Assembly (NCBI RefSeq): GCF_014859695.1
Contig: NZ_JACUTS010000008.1
Location: 1 to 44,235 of the forward strand
Length of the DNA: 44,235 nucleotides
Reading direction: 5' to 3'
Source: Sulfurimonas sp.
GTDB lineage: Bacteria; Campylobacterota; Campylobacteria; Campylobacterales; Sulfurimonadaceae
This document shows, piece by piece, positions 35,317 through 44,235 of this stretch; position 1 is the first letter of the stretch, and each line of letters starts with the position of its first letter. The position numbers were made by a program, and so were the translations under genes. The notes under the pieces were generated by a model, which was not told the origin of the DNA, made no database searches, and was given only the letters and a program-made list of their open reading frames with translations.

Positions 35317-35577
35317 ATGGCAAATCACAAGTCATCAATTAAGAGAATTCGCCAAACAATCGTTCGTTGCGAGCGTAATCGTTTTTACAGAACTCGTCTT
35401 AAAAACATTGTAAAAGATGTTCGTTCTGCAGTAACTGCAGGTAATAAAGAAGAAGCCGCGTCGGCAATGACAGTAGCAAACAAACAAATTCAAAAATTTG
35501 TAAGCAAGGGTGTCTTAAAAAAAGAGACTGCTGCTAGAAAGATTAGTCGTCTACACAGAGCTGTAAACGCACTATAA
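35317..35577 (+). CDS. rpsT: 30S ribosomal protein S20
   Basis: This 86-residue basic protein begins MANHKSSIKRIRQ and has KGVLKKETAARKISRLHRAV near the C-terminus, as in S20. It binds 16S rRNA early in 30S assembly. It is followed 14 bp later by prfA, a common Campylobacterota pair. Confidence 0.97.
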   Translation: MANHKSSIKRIRQTIVRCERNRFYRTRLKNIVKDVRSAVTAGNKEEAASAMTVANKQIQKFVSKGVLKKETAARKISRLHRAVNAL

Positions 35578-35591
35578 GGTTAACACTATAA

Positions 35592-36659
35592 ATGTTATCC
35601 GATAAACTTACCTCGTTTATCAACCGTTATGAAGAGCTTGGCAAACTGCTAAGCTCTCCTGACATAACCTCTGATATCAAGAGAATGACCGCTCTCTCAA
35701 AAGAACAATCTTCACTTTTACCGATGGTAGAAAAGGCAAGAGAGTATAAAGCCCTGCTTGCAGAAATTGCAGATGCAAAAGCTATGCTTGGCGATTCCGA
35801 CATGTTTGAGATGGCAAAAGAGGAGCTTAAATCACTTGAGCCAAAAGTTCCTCAACTTGAAAACGACATCAAACTCCTGCTGCTTCCAAGAGATCCAAAC
35901 GACGATAGAAATATCATCGTAGAGCTTCGCGCGGGAGCAGGCGGCGATGAAGCTGGAATCTTTGTTGGAAATCTTTTTGAAGCGTATACGCGCTATGCGG
36001 ATATTAAAGGGTGGAAAATTGAGATAATGAGCTCATCTCCTTCAGACTCAGGCGGATACAAAGAGATTATTGCTCTTATTAAAGGCGATCAGGTCTATAG
36101 CAGGCTGAAATATGAAGGCGGAACACACCGTGTTCAGCGTGTTCCCGCAACAGAATCGCAAGGGCGAGTACATACCTCTGCTATTACTGTTGCCGTCATG
36201 GCAGAAGTTGATGATGTTGAGATAGAGATTAATGAAAATGATCTCAAAGTCGACGTTATGCGCTCAAGCGGATGTGGCGGGCAAAGCGTAAACACGACCG
36301 ACTCTGCGGTTAGAATTACGCACTTACCTACCGGCTTAGTCGTAACAAACCAAGACCAAAAATCGCAACACAAAAACAGAGAAAAGGCGATGAAGGTCTT
36401 AAAAGCAAGACTTTATGATCTGGAGATGCAAGAAGCACTTGCAAAAGATACTGCGAACCGTTCTGCACAGGTTGGAACGGGAGATAGAAGCGGAAGAATC
36501 AGAACATACAACTATCCGCAAAATCGTATCTCCGACCACAGAATTGGCTTAACGCTCTATAGACTTGCAGAAATCATGCAAGGCGGGCTTCTAGATGAGA
36601 TAATAGAGCCGTTAATTGCAGACCATCAAGCAAAAATCGTCGAGGCAGCTGGTCTTTAG
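35592..36659 (+). CDS. prfA: peptide chain release factor 1
   Basis: RF1 releases proteins at UAA and UAG codons. The GGQ motif (residues 229-231) acts in the peptidyl-transferase centre, and the RF1-type PAT tripeptide occurs in [14 protein letters not shown] just before. Length (355) is typical. It converges with dapF, the two stops overlapping by 4 bp, and no terminator separates them. Confidence 0.97.
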   Translation: MLSDKLTSFINRYEELGKLLSSPDITSDIKRMTALSKEQSSLLPMVEKAREYKALLAEIADAKAMLGDSDMFEMAKEELKSLEPKVPQLENDIKLLLLPRDPNDDRNIIVELRAGAGGDEAGIFVGNLFEAYTRYADIKGWKIEIMSSSPSDSGGYKEIIALIKGDQVYSRLKYEGGTHRVQRVPATESQGRVHTSAITVAVMAEVDDVEIEINENDLKVDVMRSSGCGGQSVNTTDSAVRITHLPTGLVVTNQDQKSQHKNREKAMKVLKARLYDLEMQEALAKDTANRSAQVGTGDRSGRIRTYNYPQNRISDHRIGLTLYRLAEIMQGGLLDEIIEPLIADHQAKIVEAAGL

Positions 36660-37447
36660 ACCTCTGCCGTAAACACCCTTTTCACTTCTCCCTTAAACGT
36701 AATACTTCTCTCATTTACACCGAGATAAAGGGTATCACCGCTTTTTGGATAAACCTCGATATTGTTTGAGACCAAACCCTCTTTGTATGCTATATAAAAA
36801 GATGCCGCCATTCCCGTTCCACATGCAAGAGTTTCATCCTCCACGCCACGCTCATAGGTTCTAACACGTAAGTTTTTGCCATCAACGAAAACTATATTTA
36901 CATTTGCATTGTGCTTCTGTCTTAGTTCTCTGGCTTCTGCCATATCAAACTCTTCAATATTTTGCGTTACATGCACAAGATGCGGAACTCCCGTATTTAT
37001 CTTAAACCATCTTTTGCCGTTGTGCTCTATATTTGTCTCCAGTATTTGAGGAGGGGTCAGCTCGCTCAAAACCATTCCGCCCTTTGCGTCTGATGCCTCA
37101 ACCTCGGCATTTATAACTCCTGCAATAGTCAAAAAACTCATTTTGCTAGGTGCAAGCTCATTGGCGAAAGCGTAGTGAGCACATGCGCGTGAGCCGTTTC
37201 CGCACATCTCCGCTTCGCTTCCATCAGAGTTGTAAAACTGCCACTCAAAATCAATCTTCGATTGGTTTCCTTGAAAATCATATTCACGCTCTTTGGAATC
37301 TTTTGGAACAAGGACTATCAGACCATCAGCACCCACGCCGTCTTGTCTATGGCAAAGTTTTTTTGCAAGAGAATGTCTATCTTTTTTAACAAAGGTATGA
37401 AAAATTACGAAATCATTTCCGTTTGCGCTATATTTTGAAACTATCAT
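36656..37447 (-). CDS. dapF: diaminopimelate epimerase
   Basis: DapF converts LL- to meso-diaminopimelate for lysine and peptidoglycan. The two catalytic cysteines are in EMCGNGSRA and LACGTGMAA. The N-terminal [13 protein letters not shown] is typical. Length of 263 residues is normal. The start overlaps the coaE stop by 4 nt. Confidence 0.96.
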   Translation of the reverse strand: MIVSKYSANGNDFVIFHTFVKKDRHSLAKKLCHRQDGVGADGLIVLVPKDSKEREYDFQGNQSKIDFEWQFYNSDGSEAEMCGNGSRACAHYAFANELAPSKMSFLTIAGVINAEVEASDAKGGMVLSELTPPQILETNIEHNGKRWFKINTGVPHLVHVTQNIEEFDMAEARELRQKHNANVNIVFVDGKNLRVRTYERGVEDETLACGTGMAASFYIAYKEGLVSNNIEVYPKSGDTLYLGVNERSITFKGEVKRVFTAEV

Positions 37448-38046
37448 TTTTTCTCCAGATATTTGGCTTTTATCTTATCAACAAACTCTTCGCACTCACG
37501 CTGAAGATGCTTTAAGTCTTTTGAGTTGTCTATTACCCAAGTCGCTCTTTTTCTCTTCTCCTCTATATCCATCTGAGACTCTATTCGTCTAAGCGACTCC
37601 TCTTTAGGGTAGCCGTTTCGCTTCATAAATCTCTCTAGCTGAATATCTTTGGGAACATATACGACAACGCTCTCTTTTATATCGTAAGCACTGTTTTCAA
37701 AAAAGAGCGGAATGTCAATAAGATATGGAAATTTAAAGCTGTCTTGTTTTTTACTTCTTCGCTCTATCTCCGCTCTTATTTTTGGATGCAAAAACTCTTC
37801 AAGCTTCTTTTTCGCCTCACTGTTTGAAAAGATGAGTTGACCGAGCTTTGCTCTGTTTACCTTTGAGCCATCAACAAACTCATCCCCGAAATTCTCTCTA
37901 ACCCACTCACATGAAGCGTCCAAAATCTCATGAGATATGGTGTCGGCATCTATAACTCTCATGCCATTAAGCGCGAGCAGAGAAGCTACAGTACTCTTGC
38001 CCGTAGCGATTCCTCCGGTGAGTGCTATAGCATACTTAAACGCCAT
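37444..38046 (-). CDS. coaE: dephospho-CoA kinase
   Basis: CoaE carries out the last step of coenzyme A synthesis. The P-loop is GGIATGKST (about residues 11-19), followed by DADTISHEIL and later the IDIPLFFE motif. Length is 200 residues. It overlaps speE by 1 nt and dapF by 4 nt, so the three are one transcript, as in Helicobacter for coaE-speE. Confidence 0.95.
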   Translation of the reverse strand: MAFKYAIALTGGIATGKSTVASLLALNGMRVIDADTISHEILDASCEWVRENFGDEFVDGSKVNRAKLGQLIFSNSEAKKKLEEFLHPKIRAEIERRSKKQDSFKFPYLIDIPLFFENSAYDIKESVVVYVPKDIQLERFMKRNGYPKEESLRRIESQMDIEEKRKRATWVIDNSKDLKHLQRECEEFVDKIKAKYLEKK

Positions 38047-38591
38047 TAGTTTTTGATGATCCCTAAATACTCTTTGCGAATATAGTTACCCATCGCAAAT
38101 GCCGCAGGGTGAATATCGCTGTTGTAGTAGCTCAGTCCATCAATCATATCTGCACGCTGAAGATTTATGTCGGCTGTGGGATGGTACTCTTTTGAAGCCA
38201 AAAGCGCCGTTGTTCCATCGCCAATATTGTACGGCATGATGATTTTGAAAAATTTTCCAAGCATACTAATCAAACTCTTGTTCTCCTCTGCGCTGTCAAG
38301 AGAGGGGTGCTTTGTAACAAACACTCCATCTTTTTTCAAAATACGGTTCAGATGAGAAAAAAGTGCGGCATCATTTCCCATTTCAGATATTACTACATCA
38401 TAGCTATCATCGTCTAAAGAACTAATCTCATTAAGAGAACATCCTACAACTTTAACATTTGCCTCTTTGTGTCTTGTGGCTTCTTGGCTCAGTTTTTGCG
38501 CATCATCGCTTATTATTAAAATATCTTTTGCCTCTTTAGATGTACACATTGGTACATGTACCATCATTTCAGTGTAAATAAAATCTCTCAT
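38046..38591 (-). CDS. speE: short spermidine-synthase homologue, probably degenerate
   Basis: The C-terminal 180 residues match Campylobacterota SpeE (for example HPAAFAMGNYIRKEYL at the end), but the N-terminal beta-barrel of about 65-80 residues is missing. The start is well supported by AGGAA before ATG 38591. At the position of the usual catalytic D-x-x-D segment the sequence reads YDVVISEMGND, without the expected Asp pattern. So aminopropyl transfer is doubtful. It is the first gene of the speE-coaE-dapF operon. It may be a pseudoenzyme or a substrate-binding remnant kept for its promoter. Confidence 0.75.
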   Translation of the reverse strand: MRDFIYTEMMVHVPMCTSKEAKDILIISDDAQKLSQEATRHKEANVKVVGCSLNEISSLDDDSYDVVISEMGNDAALFSHLNRILKKDGVFVTKHPSLDSAEENKSLISMLGKFFKIIMPYNIGDGTTALLASKEYHPTADINLQRADMIDGLSYYNSDIHPAAFAMGNYIRKEYLGIIKN

Positions 38592-38749
38592 ATTTAAAAT
38601 TCCTAAATTTGTTTTGCTGCGATTTTAGCATATTTGTTTTAATTTACATAATAATGATTCTACTTCATCTTTTTCCTATGCTAAAAATAAGCTCTCGGTA
38701 AGTCAAAAAATGATAATATCTTCACACTTTTTACACAAGGATTTATTAA

Positions 38750-40087
38750 ATGGCAATTTCAAGAAGAGAAGCATTAGCACTCTCGGGCCTAGCACTTGCT
38801 TCTTCTACGCTTAGCGCTAATCCTGAATCTAAATCAAAAAAAGAGGCAAAGAGCAGTTCACTAACGGACTATAAAGCTCCGCTTCCGGATACTAAAAACC
38901 CTAGAGTCGTTGTTGTAGGCGGCGGATGGTCCGGACTCTCGATTGCAAAATATACAAAATTATTTACTCCAACTGCAGATGTTGTTTTGGTTGAACAAAA
39001 AAATCAGTTTATATCGTGCCCGGTAAGCAATCTATGGCTTGTAGACAAGGTAGAACTTGAATATTTAACGCACGACTATCTTCAGGCGGCAAGAAAAAAC
39101 GACTATACATACTTTCAGGCTACCGCTACAGACCTTGACAAAGAGAACCGGATTTTAAAGACAAGCAACGGCTACATAGAGTACGACTACCTTGTATTTG
39201 CTCCGGGTATTGATTATGACTACTCCCGCTGGACAACGGATATAGCTTTTGAAAACAGACTTCGTCATGAATATCCTGCGGGGTTTATGCCGGGTTCTGA
39301 ACATCTAACCCTAAAAAACAAGATAAAAAACTTCAAGGGCGGTAATTTTATCCTCACAGTTCCGGCAGGAAACTACAGATGTCTTCCGGCACCCTATGAG
39401 AGAGCATGTGTCATAGCCGACTACTTCAAACAGAAAAAACTAAATGCAAAAGTTATCCTGCTTGATGCGAACAACAGCATAACCATTAAAGAAGAGGGGT
39501 TTAAATCAGCTTTTGATGAGCTTTATGCGGACTACCTAGAGTATGTGCCCTCGGCAAAAATTGCAGAGATAGACCTAGACAACAAAGTGGTCTACACCGA
39601 GTTTGAAGAGTTTGAGTTTGAAGATGCCGCTTTTTACCCACAAGTAAGAGGTGCGAAAATTCTTGAACGTGTAGGGCTTGCTAAAGATGCCAAAAACAAA
39701 CTAGAGGCGCACATAAATCAACTTACATACGAAGCGATTGACGCAAAAAATGTCTATATTACTGGAGACTCCCGTCCAATGGGCTTCTCAAAGTCCGGAA
39801 ATACTTCAAATATCGAAGGAAGGTATGTTGCTTCTCTTATAGCCCAAAAGATAAATAAGACAAAGCCACTAAAGTGGCAGACACCTGTCACAAGCTGTTT
39901 TTCTGCCGTCTCAATAGCGCCAGAGAGAGCAATCTATATCTATACGGAGTATGCATACGATAAAAACACAATATTTAGTTTTGCAAATACCATAAGCAGC
40001 GAAGATTGGAAAAAAGATGGAGTTGTAAATGCAGAGTCTATCTACGACTGGGCAGATGCTCTCTACACAGATATGTTTGATAAATAA
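38750..40087 (+). CDS. Tat-exported flavocytochrome c sulfide dehydrogenase-like flavoprotein
   Basis: A FAD-dependent pyridine-nucleotide-disulphide-family protein of 445 residues, close to FccB/SoxF or SQR-type enzymes, which oxidise sulfide. A twin-arginine leader (SRREALALSG, Arg5-Arg6) sends it to the periplasm, folded with FAD. The FAD motif is VVVVGGGWSGLS (Gly57-x-Gly59-x-x-Gly62). Cysteines in FISCPVSN, YRCLPAPYERAC and VTSCFSAVS fit the redox disulphide of the family. No cytochrome c partner gene is adjacent; the gene stands alone, with an AAGGA ribosome-binding site and a terminator behind it. The substrate is inferred from the family. Confidence 0.82.
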   Translation: MAISRREALALSGLALASSTLSANPESKSKKEAKSSSLTDYKAPLPDTKNPRVVVVGGGWSGLSIAKYTKLFTPTADVVLVEQKNQFISCPVSNLWLVDKVELEYLTHDYLQAARKNDYTYFQATATDLDKENRILKTSNGYIEYDYLVFAPGIDYDYSRWTTDIAFENRLRHEYPAGFMPGSEHLTLKNKIKNFKGGNFILTVPAGNYRCLPAPYERACVIADYFKQKKLNAKVILLDANNSITIKEEGFKSAFDELYADYLEYVPSAKIAEIDLDNKVVYTEFEEFEFEDAAFYPQVRGAKILERVGLAKDAKNKLEAHINQLTYEAIDAKNVYITGDSRPMGFSKSGNTSNIEGRYVASLIAQKINKTKPLKWQTPVTSCFSAVSIAPERAIYIYTEYAYDKNTIFSFANTISSEDWKKDGVVNAESIYDWADALYTDMFDK

Positions 40088-40124
40088 TAGAGAGCCAAAG
40101 ATAGAAACTTTGGCTCTCTATTTG
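40087..40124 (+). terminator. rho-independent terminator of the flavoprotein gene
   Basis: A perfect 14-bp stem ATAGAGAGCCAAAG / CTTTGGCTCTCTAT with a 7-nt loop directly follows the stop codon and ends in TTTGTATTT. Confidence 0.88.
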
Positions 40125-40212
40125 TATTTCTAAAATTATCTATTTTTTTTGGGTACAATCACATAACAATTTAAATCATTTTAAGTTATACACCTTACAT
40201 TATGGAATCAAA

Positions 40213-40395
40213 ATGAATTACGACAAAATAAGAAAAAACTGTAGAGTTATCAGAATAGTGGCTGGTTTAGCGCTTGTCGCAACAGGGTTTATTACTGGCA
40301 ACGCTTGGTTTTACCTCGGCGCTCTACCTCTTATAGCAGGCATTGTAAACTTCTGTCCACTCTGCATTATCTCTAAAAAGTGCTCAGTCAAATAG
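40213..40395 (+). CDS. DUF2892 (YgaP-like) inner-membrane protein
   Basis: This 60-residue protein has two membrane helices (VAGLALVATGFITG and YLGALPLIAGIVNF) and the C-terminal CPLCIISKKC motif of the DUF2892 family, like the membrane part of YgaP. A role near sulfur or thiol chemistry is suggested only by YgaP and the neighbouring flavoprotein. It stands alone between a terminator and purM. Confidence 0.82.
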   Translation: MNYDKIRKNCRVIRIVAGLALVATGFITGNAWFYLGALPLIAGIVNFCPLCIISKKCSVK

Positions 40396-40465
40396 GAACT
40401 CCTCTTTAACTCTGGCTTTAACTCTGATGGGGTATAATTTCATACTTTTAATATTGGAGCCTTAA

Positions 40466-41461
40466 ATGAGCCAAATAAGCTACAAAGACGCAGGTGTCGA
40501 CATAGATGCCGGTAATAGTTTTGTCCAAAACATCAAACCTTTAGTAAAATCTACACAAATTCCGGGCGTTCTTGGCGGCATTGGCTCTTTTGCAGGAGCG
40601 TTTGAGCTGCCAAAGGGCTTCAAAGAGCCCGTCATGCTTGCTGCAACCGACGGTGTAGGCACCAAACTCAAACTTGCAATCGACTCAGGCATACACAACA
40701 CCGTAGGCATTGACCTCGTTGCTATGTGCGTAAATGACCTCATATGCAACTTCGGTACTCCCTCTTTTTTCTTAGACTACTATGCTACCGGAAAACTTGA
40801 CGTTGCTACCGCAACAAATGTTGTAGCAGGTATTGCAGAGGGTTGCAGAAGAAGCGAATGTGCGCTTATCGGCGGAGAAACCGCAGAGATGCCGGGAATG
40901 TACTCGCAAGACGACTATGACCTTGCCGGTTTTGCAGTCGGCGTGGCAGAAAAGAGCGAGATGGACAGAGTATCACTTGTGAGAGCGGGAGACAAACTCA
41001 TAGCGCTTCCAAGTTCCGGACTTCACTCAAACGGCTTCTCTTTAGCTAGAAAGGTGCTGTTCGAGAAGATGGGCATGAAGTTTGAAGACGAATTTGATGG
41101 CAAACCTCTTATAGAGACTCTTTTGGAGCCTACACGCATCTATGTAAAAACATTCAAAGAGATAAAAGAGAGCGTAGTCGCACTTGCTCACATCACAGGC
41201 GGCGGAATAGTTGAAAATCTTCCTCGTGTTCTTCCTGAGAATTTAAGAGCTGAGATAAAAAGAGACTCTATCAGAGTGCTTCCAATTTTTGAGCTTATTG
41301 CGCAGCATGTAGAGAGAGATGAGATGTTTAGAGCATTTAACATGGGTGTCGGTATGATTTTGGTTGTAAAAGATGAAAACGTAGAGACTATTCTTTCTAA
41401 AACAGACGGTTACATTATCGGTGAAATCAAAGAGGGGAAAAGAGAAGCGGTTTTAGTTTAA
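40466..41461 (+). CDS. purM: phosphoribosylformylglycinamidine cyclo-ligase
   Basis: AIR synthetase performs the fifth step of purine synthesis. Motifs include GGIGSFAGAF, ATDGVGTKLKLA (ATP/substrate loop), IGGETAEMPGMY and HITGGGIVENLPR. Length (331) is normal. GGAG lies 9 nt before the start. Confidence 0.96.
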   Translation: MSQISYKDAGVDIDAGNSFVQNIKPLVKSTQIPGVLGGIGSFAGAFELPKGFKEPVMLAATDGVGTKLKLAIDSGIHNTVGIDLVAMCVNDLICNFGTPSFFLDYYATGKLDVATATNVVAGIAEGCRRSECALIGGETAEMPGMYSQDDYDLAGFAVGVAEKSEMDRVSLVRAGDKLIALPSSGLHSNGFSLARKVLFEKMGMKFEDEFDGKPLIETLLEPTRIYVKTFKEIKESVVALAHITGGGIVENLPRVLPENLRAEIKRDSIRVLPIFELIAQHVERDEMFRAFNMGVGMILVVKDENVETILSKTDGYIIGEIKEGKREAVLV

Positions 41462-41476
41462 AAAGTTTAGTTTAAA

Positions 41477-41503
41477 AAACAATGGAGAAAGCCTCCATTG
41501 TTT
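41477..41503. terminator. bidirectional terminator between purM and the DUF302 gene
   Basis: AAACAATGGAG (41477-41487) pairs perfectly with CTCCATTGTTT (41493-41503) around a 5-nt loop. A run of A before it on the + strand gives a T tract for the minus-strand DUF302 transcript; it can also end purM. Confidence 0.8.
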
Positions 41504-41518
41504 GAGTAGAGCTTAGAC

Positions 41519-42103
41519 TTAGAAATCGCCTTTTGCAGCTCTCTCAGGAATCTTCTCCATAGCTTCTTTAACTCTTAGCATATCATTGAAAAGATCTTCA
41601 TTAATCGGCTTTTTGTCCGTTCCACCGTAAAGTGCTAGAGTCATATCCATAGTAATAAGGTATCTTTTACCATTTCCATACTCTACAAGCACAATTCTAC
41701 AAGGCATAAATCCGCCGTAGTAGCGTGAGTGATTAAACATCTTTTTAGCAACGCTCAGTGAACAAAGCTCAATGATTCTTGCATGCTTTACCTCGTCAGC
41801 TTTTGCATCTTCTAGGTTGAACATATTTTTCTCGCCTACAACCATCATGTTGTACTCAAGCGCTACTGATTGAATAGACTCTATGACCTCTTCTTCAGTT
41901 ACATCATCAACAACTTTAAACTCAAGCATCATAGCCTGCGCAGGATCTCCGGTCTCACCGATAGTGCCCATCATCTTAGCATACGCCTCTTGAGTCTCAG
42001 ACTCAAAGCCCATAAATGTCGTACCCATTTTCATCATGGTACAGCCGCTAAATAACACAGCCATTAAAGCAGCTGAAATTCCTAGTGATAATCTTTTCAT
42101 CAT
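41519..42103 (-). CDS. DUF302-family lipoprotein
   Basis: This 194-residue protein has a lipoprotein signal (SAALMAVLFSGC, Cys near 21) and a DUF302-like domain with LCSLSVAKKMFNHSRYYGGFMPCRI. It is likely anchored in the envelope. The first two codons are both ATG, and the second may be used. The role of the family is not known to me. It stands alone between two terminator-like hairpins. Confidence 0.8.
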   Translation of the reverse strand: MMKRLSLGISAALMAVLFSGCTMMKMGTTFMGFESETQEAYAKMMGTIGETGDPAQAMMLEFKVVDDVTEEEVIESIQSVALEYNMMVVGEKNMFNLEDAKADEVKHARIIELCSLSVAKKMFNHSRYYGGFMPCRIVLVEYGNGKRYLITMDMTLALYGGTDKKPINEDLFNDMLRVKEAMEKIPERAAKGDF

Positions 42104-42220
42104 ATCTTATTTCCTTTTAAAGTAGCATTTACGTGATACTTTTATCACATAAAGAGTTTAATTATTATATCACACAATTCTGTAAGTTGACTGAAATTTT
42201 TTTGCCGATTTTGTAAAGAG

Positions 42221-42245
42221 AGCGCCGCCGCAAAGGGCGAACGCT
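42221..42245 (-). terminator. possible terminator after the FadL-family gene
   Basis: AGCGCCGCC and GGCGAACGCT form an imperfect GC-rich stem with a 6-nt loop, 23 bp after the stop codon of the minus-strand gene ending at 42268. No strong T run follows, so the call is weak. Confidence 0.4.
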
Positions 42246-42267
42246 ACATGTGTGTGAAGAGAATTTC

Positions 42268-43479
42268 TTAGAACGCGTAGTTAAGTTGAACGCTGTAGCT
42301 TGTTTCAGAGTGTTTTGCTTCTATATCATTTCCCATAAAGTCTTTAAATGTCTCTTTGTTTTCAAGAGCATAAACTGCCGCTAAATCCAATGTTAGTGTC
42401 TCATTAAACGCATAAGTTCCACCTAAAGTAATATGAGACTCTTCTGTTCCAGGAAATCCTAATAAATTAAACATATTTGTCAAACCACCTGGATACATAT
42501 CAGTATCTAGTGTTAAATTTTTTCCTGCATTATCCTGCACCGCACTCTCTGCATATTGGTAACCTGCACGAACAGCCCAGCCCTCAGTAGCATACTCATA
42601 ACCGATAGCGATTACATCTTGATCTTCCCAACCAAAATCTTTGTATGTCTCAGCATCCTCCCATAAAATCATCTTATAGTCAAGTGCTATAGTGTGCTCA
42701 TTCATCTTGTAGCTGATACCGACACCCATCTCAGCTGGAGCTGATATTTTATTATTATCATAAACTACTCCCATCCCGAGTAAGGCATTGCTTAAAACAT
42801 CTTTTATATCACTCTCTACTTCAGATTTGTAAACAGCACCTAGTGTAATTCCCTGTGTCTCATACGCCAATCCAATGTTGTATCCAAGACTTACATCATC
42901 AGCAACACCGGCACCTATTGTATCGCCAGCATTTGAATTTCCACCCAGATTTGGCATAACATAATTAATATCTAATGCTGTATATTGAACTATTGGTGTC
43001 ACACCTATAGCAAAACCATTCGTAGTATATACCAATGGCACACCGAACTGCATATTTTGAAGGGAGGTAACCATATTCATGTGGGTTGCATCATCACGGT
43101 AATCAACACCGAGACCACCTGTTCCCCACATACCGACACCCCAGTAGAAGTTATCATTTACCTTATTTGCAACAGAAACTGATGGAACAACAAAAAAGTC
43201 TGCATCACTCTCCGCACTAGTTCCTGCATAATTTGTGTACTCTACATCCGGCATAAAAACCATACCGCCAAAAGAGATCTCATGGTCAGATTTTATAGTA
43301 GTAATCAAAGCAGGGTTAGATAACGCTGACTCCGCACCATGACCAACACCAATTCCTACTCCACCCATACCGCGAGTTTTTGCGCCCATACCTATTAGTG
43401 CTGAACCGTTTGTTGCAAATGCACTTGTTGCACCTAAAGCTAATGCAGCTACCACTGCAAGTTTAATTGTTCTTTTCAT
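42268..43479 (-). CDS. OmpP1/FadL/TodX-family outer-membrane transporter
   Basis: This outer-membrane beta-barrel for hydrophobic compounds has a signal peptide (KLAVVAALALGATSAFA) and the N-terminal hatch segment with the family NPA motif in ESALSNPALIT. Alternating beta strands run to a terminal aromatic (LNYAF). Length is 403 residues. GGAG precedes the ATG. The substrate (fatty acids, aromatics or other) cannot be told. Confidence 0.88.
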   Translation of the reverse strand: MKRTIKLAVVAALALGATSAFATNGSALIGMGAKTRGMGGVGIGVGHGAESALSNPALITTIKSDHEISFGGMVFMPDVEYTNYAGTSAESDADFFVVPSVSVANKVNDNFYWGVGMWGTGGLGVDYRDDATHMNMVTSLQNMQFGVPLVYTTNGFAIGVTPIVQYTALDINYVMPNLGGNSNAGDTIGAGVADDVSLGYNIGLAYETQGITLGAVYKSEVESDIKDVLSNALLGMGVVYDNNKISAPAEMGVGISYKMNEHTIALDYKMILWEDAETYKDFGWEDQDVIAIGYEYATEGWAVRAGYQYAESAVQDNAGKNLTLDTDMYPGGLTNMFNLLGFPGTEESHITLGGTYAFNETLTLDLAAVYALENKETFKDFMGNDIEAKHSETSYSVQLNYAF

Positions 43480-43844
43480 TTTCTCTCCTACGAGTAATTT
43501 AGAATGTAAGCATTATAGGAGAGTAATTTTTAACCGTTTCTTAAACGAATAGTAAACAAGCATAAAGGAAGCTTAACTATAATCTTTAATTTGCCAGATA
43601 TATAATCTTTGCATATAACTAAAATCAATCTACGCTATAAAAAACGCCCTATTTAGCTTTTATATAAGTTTTTTGTATATTTTAGTATGGTTGATGTTAT
43701 ATGGAGTATCTTTTTTCGATTGTTTGCAAAGCGTGATAAAATTATCATAACGTGTAATTATGTAACACTTATGTAATAATTTAATTATATTACACATGAA
43801 GTAAAATTACCCAAGAGACCGTAAATAGGCGCAAAAGAGTAATA
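43480..43844. other. AT-rich intergenic region upstream of the FadL-family gene
   Basis: No gene is seen. GTGTAAT (about 43750) and ATTACAC (about 43789) form an inverted repeat, with two TTATGTAA direct copies between them, which could be an operator. Evidence is weak. Confidence 0.35.
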
Positions 43845-44235
43845 TTAATGAAAAAGCACTCTCTCTTTTAGTTCTACAATTTTTCGATTGCTGTAGAGTT
43901 TTAGATTTTTTGCGCCTTTTATCTCATAACCTGAGCCGTTTTCTAAAACTCTGCACTCAGGATGCTTCTGCGCATTTCTCTCTTTTGGCATACCTTTTAC
44001 AATATTTTTTTGTGCTTCAAGATTGAGCACGCCTTGGCTAAGTCCGCCATAGAGACGCCCACTGCTCTCCTCTAAGAACGCCTTTGCCTCTTTTGCTTCT
44101 ATGGTATTGCTGATTTTCTGTTTCTTTATCTCTTGCGCTATCTCCTGCGCGTCTTTTGCCTCAAAGATCTTCTCATTGAGCGCATAAGAACTATTGTAAA
44201 GCTCACTATTTGGAAGCTCTACTTTGTTTTGGCTC
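43845..44235 (-). CDS. C-terminal part of an unidentified protein, cut by the window edge
   Basis: The minus-strand frame is open from the window edge to a stop at 43845, about 129 residues. It reads VELPNSELYNSS near the edge, a lysine-rich helical segment (EIAQEIKKQKISNTIEAKE), then SGRLYGGLSQGVLNLEAQK and a C-terminus with YEIKGAKNLKLYSNRKIVEL. The start lies beyond the window; the inner GTG at 44030 is not a real start. No family is recognised. Confidence 0.6.
   Translation of the reverse strand, partial: SQNKVELPNSELYNSSYALNEKIFEAKDAQEIAQEIKKQKISNTIEAKEAKAFLEESSGRLYGGLSQGVLNLEAQKNIVKGMPKERNAQKHPECRVLENGSGYEIKGAKNLKLYSNRKIVELKERVLFH

Overview
The right third of the window (about 28.7-44.2 kb) is ordinary chromosome of a Campylobacterota (Epsilonproteobacteria) bacterium. 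The gene runs tig-clpP-(GGDEF-like)-def-comM, glmM-lspA, rpsT-prfA and dapF-coaE-speE are typical of that phylum. A Tat-exported flavocytochrome c/sulfide dehydrogenase-like flavoprotein suggests a sulfur oxidiser such as Sulfurimonas or a relative; this assignment is inferred from gene content only.

The left two thirds (1 to 28670) is an AT-rich accessory island inserted in comM, the competence-associated Mg-chelatase-like ATPase. ComM reading stops after its SIFGGG motif at base 28671, where a Tn7-type end begins: a TGT...ACA terminus with two about 17-bp TnsB-site-like repeats spaced 20 bp apart. A TnsE-like gene starts 66 bp inside that end. The transposition genes tnsA-tnsB-tnsC-tniQ lie about 19 kb away at 3.3-7.6 kb. 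The other end of the element and the 3' part of comM are not in the window, so the element is larger than 28.67 kb, unless it has been rearranged.

The cargo is mostly defence or nuclease genes. From left to right these are: a ClpP-fold (SDH-type) serine protease; a CBASS pair (CD-NTase with a one-base frameshift, plus a SAVED effector); the Tn7-like core; a tight five-gene unit (small HTH regulator, PstI/BsuBI-type methyltransferase and endonuclease, DUF262 protein, HEPN protein); a PIN-like protein with coiled coil and membrane anchor; a secreted endonuclease I; an OLD-family ATPase/TOPRIM nuclease flanked by two attC-like sites as in an integron cassette; an HNH protein whose ribosome-binding region was hit by an intact IS21-family element with a 7-bp target duplication; a NERD nuclease followed by a truncated thermonuclease; an AAA-ATPase remnant between two direct repeats; a membrane protein, a P63C-domain protein, two small unknown genes and tnsE.

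Two themes stand out. First, the island appears to act against natural transformation twice over: it destroys comM and carries a Dns-like DNase. Second, it is a layered composite of a Tn7-like backbone, integron-type cassettes and IS21, with visible decay. In the core chromosome, a 175-bp element with 15-bp terminal inverted repeats (MITE-like) sits directly upstream of tig, and the spermidine synthase homologue is short and seems to lack its catalytic motif.
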